Below are positions 59,601-64,000 of a stretch of 64,000 bases of DNA, in pieces. A model generated the notes under the pieces. The model was not told where the DNA came from and did not search any database. It was given only the letters and a program-made list of their open reading frames with translations. Each line of letters begins with the position of its first letter. Position 1 is the stretch's first letter. The position numbers and the translations under genes are program-made. Source of the DNA: Dorea sp. 5-2 (GTDB taxonomy: Bacteria > Bacillota > Clostridia > Lachnospirales > Lachnospiraceae); the NCBI RefSeq assembly GCF_000403455.2, contig NZ_KE159759.1, positions 221,229 to 285,228 of the forward strand. The letters run 5' to 3'.

Positions 59601-61456
59601 AGCACTCCCGTCCTGCCGTCCGGATGCACGATATCTTCCCTTGCATACAATCCATACACCGCGCCTGCAAGTACGCTGTCTCCCTGGGAAAGGAATCTGG
59701 TCGTCTCCCGGTCAATCTTATTGAGGTGTATACTGCCCTTCACACAATCATTTCCTACGGATACTTCCATAATCTTTCCAGCCTCTACATCAACAGAATA
59801 AACCGACAGATTCCTTACATATCCTCTCGGAGCTGTGATCTCTTTTACATAGACCTTCTTTAATGCAGAATCAAAATAGTCGCTGACAGATTTTCCATTC
59901 GATCCCGTAGCCGGCATCTCCATCAACAGGTTTCTGCACTGGGCATCCGTATAAATCCCATAGACTGCCCCCGGCAGGACATTCTGTGTATCGGAATCCT
60001 TCTTCGTCAGCTCTATGCGCGCCAGCTTCAGCCATTCCACCTGGAAGCTGACCGGGGATGCAGATTCCGACTCAAATACGCCGATATCCTGATTCTCCGC
60101 TCCCGTTGATACCACCAATGTTCGCCAAGTCTCGCCGACCGAACCGTGCAGATTTCCGGAGGAATAGCTCCCTGTCACAGGAAGCTCTGCTTCCAGATAG
60201 AATGTATCGCCCCCATACACCTTCAGGCTTCCGTTCGTCTGAAAGGTACCTTTGGTATGGTTACGGATGGTCACATGTTCCGGGACAGTAATTGTTACAT
60301 AATTCCGGTGGTCGCCATTCAGCTTGATATCCGGAGTATTCTGCCTGTTTCCGTCACGGACAGCTTTTACGCTCGTTTTCGACAGGCTCAGTTCCCCTTT
60401 TGGCGGCTCTTCCAATCCAAACAGGTAATTGATATAAGAGATCACGCCTGCATTCACCAGATTCTCATAACTGCACCCGGTAAATGCATCATCGCCTGCA
60501 TAGGCATAGCTTGCGGCGATATGGGTATAGATATACCGTTCATCCGCACTCTTACCGGACAGGCAAGAGGCAGATATATCGCCTGCCCCGCCATATCCAT
60601 AATAAAGCGCTTTCTGCAGGTTCTTATTGGAATCCAACACCTGCGCCACATATGCCCCGCTGGGAGGGGATGCCTTATGCGCCTGGATACAATAGGCAAG
60701 TTTACCGTTTACATAGAATTTACAGGTATTATAATAGCCAAGGTAAGACGGGTACCATAACTGCTCCCCCTTCTCCAGATTCACGCCTGCCCCGGATGAC
60801 CTGGCAGAAAAGACCTGGGCTGCGGAAAGGATCATGATATTCCCTTCCTCGATATCCTCTTCCAACTGCTTAATGTCTTCCTCCGTATCTGTTTCATCCA
60901 GGCTTGTAATAGTGACCTCCGGCTCTTCCGATGCATCCGGTGTCTCTGCCTGCTTTATATTGTCCTTCGTTTCTTCTTCCGGCTGCTCCCCGTCATCCTC
61001 CGATTCCGTATCCTTCTTCTGCTTCTGTCCGCCGTTATCTCCTGTCTGGGATGGTCTTTCCGTCTCCGTCAGAGTGATCTTCCGGGTGATCATATAACTG
61101 TCTCCCCCATCCTTTGGCACAACCATATATTCCGCAAGATATGTTCCTGCTTTCCCCGGCTGGTAATCACTGCCGTCCTCTCCCTTGATGGATACTAATG
61201 TGATCTCTTCCTTACTTGCATCATACCGGATCCCTTCCATGCAGATTTCCGGCCGGAAGGTATCGTCTGTCGCACTTTTTTTGATATCCAATGCGTCTAC
61301 ATCAGATACTATGAGTTCAGCTTTTGCATCCGTTCCGGCCGGTATCTTCGGCGTCTCTGCCGCAGATACTTTAGCCGCACTTCCAAGAGGGCTTACCGCC
61401 ATCAGCATGGCAAGCCCGAATGCGGCCATCCTTGCTTTCATTTCACTTAATTTCAT
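56672..61456 (-). CDS. Giant Cna_B-type (SpaA-like) surface protein
   Basis: The 1594-residue protein has a signal peptide (cut near VSAAE, residue 33), a low-complexity acidic stretch (130-210), and a domain at about 225-350 with YCIQ (Cys256) that resembles thioester/adhesin N-terminal domains. Then come about eight to ten Cna_B/SpaA beta-sandwich repeats, each with a Lys near the start and an E-T/A-P-GY phrase (ETKAPEGY, EITAPRGY, EETEAPEGF). These are likely isopeptide-linked. The C-terminal sorting signal is VPKTGD, followed by a membrane helix and KKRR. An acidic tail of about 30 residues after KKRR is unusual. It is secreted and probably anchored by the adjacent sortase. Confidence 0.9.
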   Translation of the reverse strand: MKLSEMKARMAAFGLAMLMAVSPLGSAAKVSAAETPKIPAGTDAKAELIVSDVDALDIKKSATDDTFRPEICMEGIRYDASKEEITLVSIKGEDGSDYQPGKAGTYLAEYMVVPKDGGDSYMITRKITLTETERPSQTGDNGGQKQKKDTESEDDGEQPEEETKDNIKQAETPDASEEPEVTITSLDETDTEEDIKQLEEDIEEGNIMILSAAQVFSARSSGAGVNLEKGEQLWYPSYLGYYNTCKFYVNGKLAYCIQAHKASPPSGAYVAQVLDSNKNLQKALYYGYGGAGDISASCLSGKSADERYIYTHIAASYAYAGDDAFTGCSYENLVNAGVISYINYLFGLEEPPKGELSLSKTSVKAVRDGNRQNTPDIKLNGDHRNYVTITVPEHVTIRNHTKGTFQTNGSLKVYGGDTFYLEAELPVTGSYSSGNLHGSVGETWRTLVVSTGAENQDIGVFESESASPVSFQVEWLKLARIELTKKDSDTQNVLPGAVYGIYTDAQCRNLLMEMPATGSNGKSVSDYFDSALKKVYVKEITAPRGYVRNLSVYSVDVEAGKIMEVSVGNDCVKGSIHLNKIDRETTRFLSQGDSVLAGAVYGLYAREDIVHPDGRTGVLHRRGSLIAQETVKKDGTLEFTDLYLGKMFVKEITAPEGYLLDTTQYDVEFAYEGQDQAEVSCSLTVAEQVKKRAFQMIKVSEDGEQTEADLVAGAGFKVYLVSSLSRVKSGKLKPADGNTFTAADFRDYDFSSENVAVTYENGKTVPVPELVTDSRGYAVSPELPYGLYVVKESRVPENLKEVEPFLVKIDEDSREPMQWRVFDDRPFEFLMKIVKKDAQTGNTVLKAGTCYKIYDCKKKAYVEQVIQYPKKEKVSIFTTNEDGYLVTPEELKASTYRIEETEAPEGFVKQGSEEVLYDGRKTRSAGTITGSGEYKEAPSEVIEIAITSNTAHQIDPDTGDAIVEVDQSNDEQVGSLTLTKTGEQLVKVQEGSILEKVKAVFTDLKDTIMGTETTGIFRRFEYEEAGVEGAGFELHAKETIYSPDGAKDENGNRIVRYGKDDLVAELTTDAEGKAVVNNLPLGSYYLKETRAGEHFVLNTEVKEFTLTAKEDTQAVVYEGVAYKNERQRVEVTVRKKDTVSGENLEGVIFGLYAGEDIISNQGKVLVSKDTLLETKATDAKGTVTFDSDLYHGSYYVKEEQRLPGYLPSEEVWEFEVVYTDQDTKVLAFEQEVENQPTESHFTKKDATTGEELPGAKLQILDGDGNVVEEWTSTEEPHVVYGLPEGTYILHEELAPYEDGYVSAADVTFEVLEDGSVAEVEMEDEYSRIDISKTDLTTGEEIPGATLQILDPDGKVLEEWVTDGKPHRVEKLPVGEELTLREISAPDGYIVAEEVKFTLEDTMEVQKAEMKDDYLYGKIMLRKTDGENGKALAGAEFEIRNKTTGMTMETLVTDAGGKAESSDLLIGTYGTEGLRELFEYECVETKAPEGYVLDDTVHPVRFELENQTDNHIVVTLEVKNQPAEEAPAVPKTGDLPWLPMALAAVSIGAVLFFVVVTAKKRRDRQMAGRDVEDAEESDAERMEVSAGSDNEEDCE

Positions 61457-61467
61457 TCACTTCTCCT

Positions 61468-62028
61468 TTATCTCTCTCTGCTATTTTTTCTATTCCTGTC
61501 ACTCTGTCTTCCAGTCTTCTCCCCGTCACAGGAAGCCCTCATCCTGGCAGTTTCTTCCTTCTTAAGCTTTGCCCTTTCTTCAACACGCGCCCGATGCACC
61601 GCAGCTTTCACATTCTTCATGGGAATTCCGTTCTGCCTACAGCCCTCCAGAATCCCTTTCAGATATACCTGGGATGGTGCAGACGTGCAGATTGTATGAT
61701 TTTCCTTCATTATATAAACCATCACCGTCATGCTCTCTCCCTCTTCATTTTGAACGCAGACTGCTTCTTTCCCATATAAATGTGGGTAACCCTCATATCT
61801 GTCCAGACTATACTCGCATTCCGGTGTGATCTTCCATAATACGCCGTCCACATGGCTTCCCTTCTCTGGCATGATCGTAGCCACGCCGCACCCCGGATGC
61901 CTCCCGCAAAATGCCAGCCGGTACCCGTCAAGCCGGACATTTTCCTTTACTACGGCAGCCGGACACCGGAACTCCATCTGATCCAGATTCATGTTACTGC
62001 CATAGGCAAAATATAATTCCTCTGCCAT
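61468..62028 (-). CDS. Gamma-glutamylcyclotransferase-like protein (GGCT/AIG2 fold)
   Basis: A 186-residue protein with the substrate loop LYFAYGSNMN at the N-terminus and GVLWKITPECEYSLDRYEGY containing the acid residue expected for catalysis. The C-terminal 40 residues are basic and appended. GGCT proteins convert gamma-glutamyl amines to 5-oxoproline. It is separated by 100 bases from an amidoligase gene on the same strand. That pairing is a recognised theme in mobile elements (amidoligases with GGCT as removal enzyme). It lies just upstream of the surface-protein gene. Confidence 0.82.
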   Translation of the reverse strand: MAEELYFAYGSNMNLDQMEFRCPAAVVKENVRLDGYRLAFCGRHPGCGVATIMPEKGSHVDGVLWKITPECEYSLDRYEGYPHLYGKEAVCVQNEEGESMTVMVYIMKENHTICTSAPSQVYLKGILEGCRQNGIPMKNVKAAVHRARVEERAKLKKEETARMRASCDGEKTGRQSDRNRKNSRER

Positions 62029-62128
62029 CTTTTCTCTCCTTTTCCTCTTGCTTCGCTTTTTATCAATTCTTTATTGTTTATCTTACCGCCCTCTGCTTTT
62101 CCTCCGGCACATCATCTCATAGCCATCC

Positions 62129-63085
62129 TCACCGTTCTCTCTCCGATCCGTTACCCCTCCTTAAGCACTCATAACTGCTCTTATCGTATCTCCATGCCCG
62201 GTCTCCTTCCAGATTCGCCAGAAGGTGGTTCCGGACATTTTTATACTCCGGTCCTATCAATCCCAACCGAAGCAGGAAGGTACGGAAGGTAAAACAGGGA
62301 TTCTCGGAGATCTCCGTCTTCTTCATATGCGTACATTTCTGGTTGATTGCCTGCGCGGAGATGGCAAGGGCGAGTGTGATATTCGCCCTTACCTTGCCTG
62401 CATGGAGCGTGCTCTCAAAGCATCTCCATTCCAGCGTCCCCTTTGAAAACACGGCATGTACGTTCAACGCATAATATCTGGTACGGTCATAATGCTGCTG
62501 GCTGCCGTCGCGCCCTTCATACCATGCACGCTTCAGCTTCTCCATGGAAATGTTGCTGTTCGGCATGCGCCGGATCTCTTCCAGCACCGCCGGCCGGACT
62601 TTCTGGCAATAGTGAAATTCCCTTGATGTCTGCACCTTCAATGCCTGAAACAGGATGTCTTCCTTGGAATACATGATCGTCAGGGCATTCTTGATGCTTT
62701 TTGCCGTATGGTTGGAAGCATCCACATGGACATGCATCCCGCAGGAGGAATTCACCCGGCCGCCGTTTCTTCTCAGACACCTCACCACCTCCTGCAGTTT
62801 TTCCATCTCGCTGTACTCAAGCTTGGGACTCACCATCTCGGTACTGTACTCCGAAGATGCCTGACAAGACCGCCTATTTCGCCTGACTTCCGGAGTAATA
62901 CTGCCGTCATAAGTAAATTTCCATATTTTCCCTTCCTGATCCTGTGCCTGCCAGACTTCATAATAACTTCCGACATACTCCGCAACCGTCCCGAACATAT
63001 CCGCAACCACTCTTGCCGCCTGTCTCCGGGTGATGCCAGTCATCTCAATCTCCGTGCCGAAGAACTGGTCCTTTAAATCAATAAT
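62129..63085 (-). CDS. Amidoligase-family enzyme, probable ATT start
   Basis: The protein resembles the glutamine synthetase-like amidoligase family, with SSCGMHVHVDASNH (metal histidines), KEDILFQALKVQTSREFHYC and GTLEWRCFESTLHAGKV. It would ligate an amine to a carboxylate using ATP. The first ATG (63043) removes the normal N-terminal strand. Upstream in frame is IIDLKDQFFGTEIEMTG, and FGTEIEM supplies acidic residues found in family members. The only candidate starts there are ATT at 63085 or 63082, with AGG eight bases upstream. A true non-standard start or an error is possible. With the first ATT there are 318 residues. Confidence 0.8.
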   Translation of the reverse strand: MIDLKDQFFGTEIEMTGITRRQAARVVADMFGTVAEYVGSYYEVWQAQDQEGKIWKFTYDGSITPEVRRNRRSCQASSEYSTEMVSPKLEYSEMEKLQEVVRCLRRNGGRVNSSCGMHVHVDASNHTAKSIKNALTIMYSKEDILFQALKVQTSREFHYCQKVRPAVLEEIRRMPNSNISMEKLKRAWYEGRDGSQQHYDRTRYYALNVHAVFSKGTLEWRCFESTLHAGKVRANITLALAISAQAINQKCTHMKKTEISENPCFTFRTFLLRLGLIGPEYKNVRNHLLANLEGDRAWRYDKSSYECLRRGNGSERER

Positions 63086-63106
63086 GACTTTAACCTGCCT
63101 TTCCTT

Positions 63107-64000
63107 CTATTGCTCCTTACCTGTTTCTTTCTTCTTTAACTCCTGATCCGCAAGGCAGAGATTCCGTCCAATGGCTTCGATCACGTTGACAGTCACGCCA
63201 TTCCCTGCCTGCTTATAAAGCTGGCTGTCAGACATATCCACCGCCATCCGGTCAATCTGCCCATCCTGATATCCCTGCAGCCTCAGGCATTCCCTTGGCG
63301 TCAGCCTGCGGATCCTTCCATGGTGCACAACCCCGTGCCGGTCTGTTGCCGTAATTGTAAACATCGGCTCTCCCGGTTTCTTCATGCGGCGGCTCTGCCG
63401 GATCGTCTTCTTCGCCGGAGCAATGACTGCTCTGGGAGCTGTTTCTTCCAACACACTGGAAACCTCATCCCTGTGCCGGAACACCTCTGTCCCCTGTCTG
63501 GTATGGAGACACCTTGCCGTCTCTGTTACAAGCGGCGGCGGGGACAGATCCATAAAGTGCAGCGTTCCCTGCTGGATCCCGGTCGTCAGCGTATGGGCAA
63601 CCTCATGACCCACGCGCCCTCTCCGGGTATTCTTCGTTGCATACCCAAGATCAATACTGTCGCCCGGATATGCCATCTTATAGCCTTTCCGGGTAGCCTC
63701 TTTGATGGGAACCCCCATCTCATAAAGGCCGGTCTTTCCTCCCATGCCGCCCGCACTGGAGGTCAGGGTACAGCTTACTCCTTCCGGGTGGTAGACCCGT
63801 TTTCCCTGTCTTCCTGGGAGGACTTGTATAAGAGGCGTCTCGTTTGTTCCGGGGAAAGGAAGTATTTTTCCGGCACATCTTCCATCAAGATATCCGACAA
63901 TATACACCCGCCTCCTTGACTGCGGGACTCCGAAATCCTTGCTGTTAAGCACCTTCCATTCCACATGGTACCCCAGTTCATGAAACGAACAAAGGATGGT
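63107..64000 (-). CDS. DNA (cytosine-5) methyltransferase, 3' part
   Basis: The gene runs off the window at 64000; about 298 C-terminal residues are seen. LNSKDFGVPQSRRRVYIVGY is motif VIII. A target-recognition region follows. RLTPRECLRLQGYQDGQ is motif IX and QLYKQAGNGVTVNVIEAIG is motif X of C5 methylases. The catalytic Pro-Cys and the AdoMet-binding motif lie outside. No restriction partner is visible. It is the second DNA methylase of the element. Confidence 0.9.
   Translation of the reverse strand, partial: TILCSFHELGYHVEWKVLNSKDFGVPQSRRRVYIVGYLDGRCAGKILPFPGTNETPLIQVLPGRQGKRVYHPEGVSCTLTSSAGGMGGKTGLYEMGVPIKEATRKGYKMAYPGDSIDLGYATKNTRRGRVGHEVAHTLTTGIQQGTLHFMDLSPPPLVTETARCLHTRQGTEVFRHRDEVSSVLEETAPRAVIAPAKKTIRQSRRMKKPGEPMFTITATDRHGVVHHGRIRRLTPRECLRLQGYQDGQIDRMAVDMSDSQLYKQAGNGVTVNVIEAIGRNLCLADQELKKKETGKEQ

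Noticed and set aside
58352..59863. 503-codon open frame on the plus strand
   Set aside because: It lies antisense to the Cna_B surface protein, has no ribosome site and no family pattern. It is a shadow of that gene's codon structure.

Overview
The window looks like chromosomal DNA from a gut-type clostridium, most likely Lachnospiraceae (Blautia/Dorea/Ruminococcus-like). I base this on AGGAGG ribosome sites, the ABC-2/AraC and Ser/Thr-kinase neighbourhoods, and a conjugative element carrying Maff2, PcfB, DUF4313, DUF4314 and DUF3846 proteins. No rRNA or tRNA gene was seen.

Region 1 (1-13.85 kb) is host DNA. It starts with decayed genes: an FtsX-type permease, a LysR regulator and a PHP fragment. 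Next come a DUF1349 protein, a divergent MFS/AraC pair, a small membrane protein with a DUF5067-like lipoprotein, a ribbon-helix-helix protein, and a divergent Ser/Thr kinase/HTH pair. Two paralogous ABC-2 exporter cassettes face each other around an AraC regulator. The second cassette's ATPase gene is cut at its Walker B motif.

Region 2 (13.85-64 kb and beyond) is an integrated conjugative element inserted at that cut. Its left end carries three overlapping tyrosine recombinase genes plus a TnpC-like gene (Tn554/RIT-like). A DUF3846-DinG helicase follows, then an AT-rich cargo island (about 22.5-33.0 kb), then the conjugation module on the minus strand: CwlT-like hydrolase, VirB4, PrgI, VirB6-like, Maff2, VirD4, PcfB, relaxase, MobC and a candidate oriT. 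Accessory genes follow: amino-methyltransferase, TOPRIM primase, MetK, class B sortase with a 1594-residue Cna_B-type surface protein, GGCT/amidoligase pair, and a C5-cytosine methyltransferase that runs off the window. The right end of the element and the missing 5' half of the ABC ATPase should lie past 64 kb.

The most striking content is the AT-rich island. It carries a complete agr-like quorum-sensing system (AgrD, AgrB, XRE, LytTR regulator, GHKL kinase) beside a RiPP locus. That locus has two 41-residue Cys-rich precursor genes with near-identical N-termini and divergent C-terminal cores, a radical SAM/SPASM maturase, an ABC exporter without a C39 peptidase, and a CPBP membrane protease. 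The precursor unit (promoter, gene, terminator) is duplicated around the CPBP gene, and a short CPBP remnant precedes the first copy. A plausible but untested reading is a density-regulated, self-transmissible peptide (bacteriocin-like) system.
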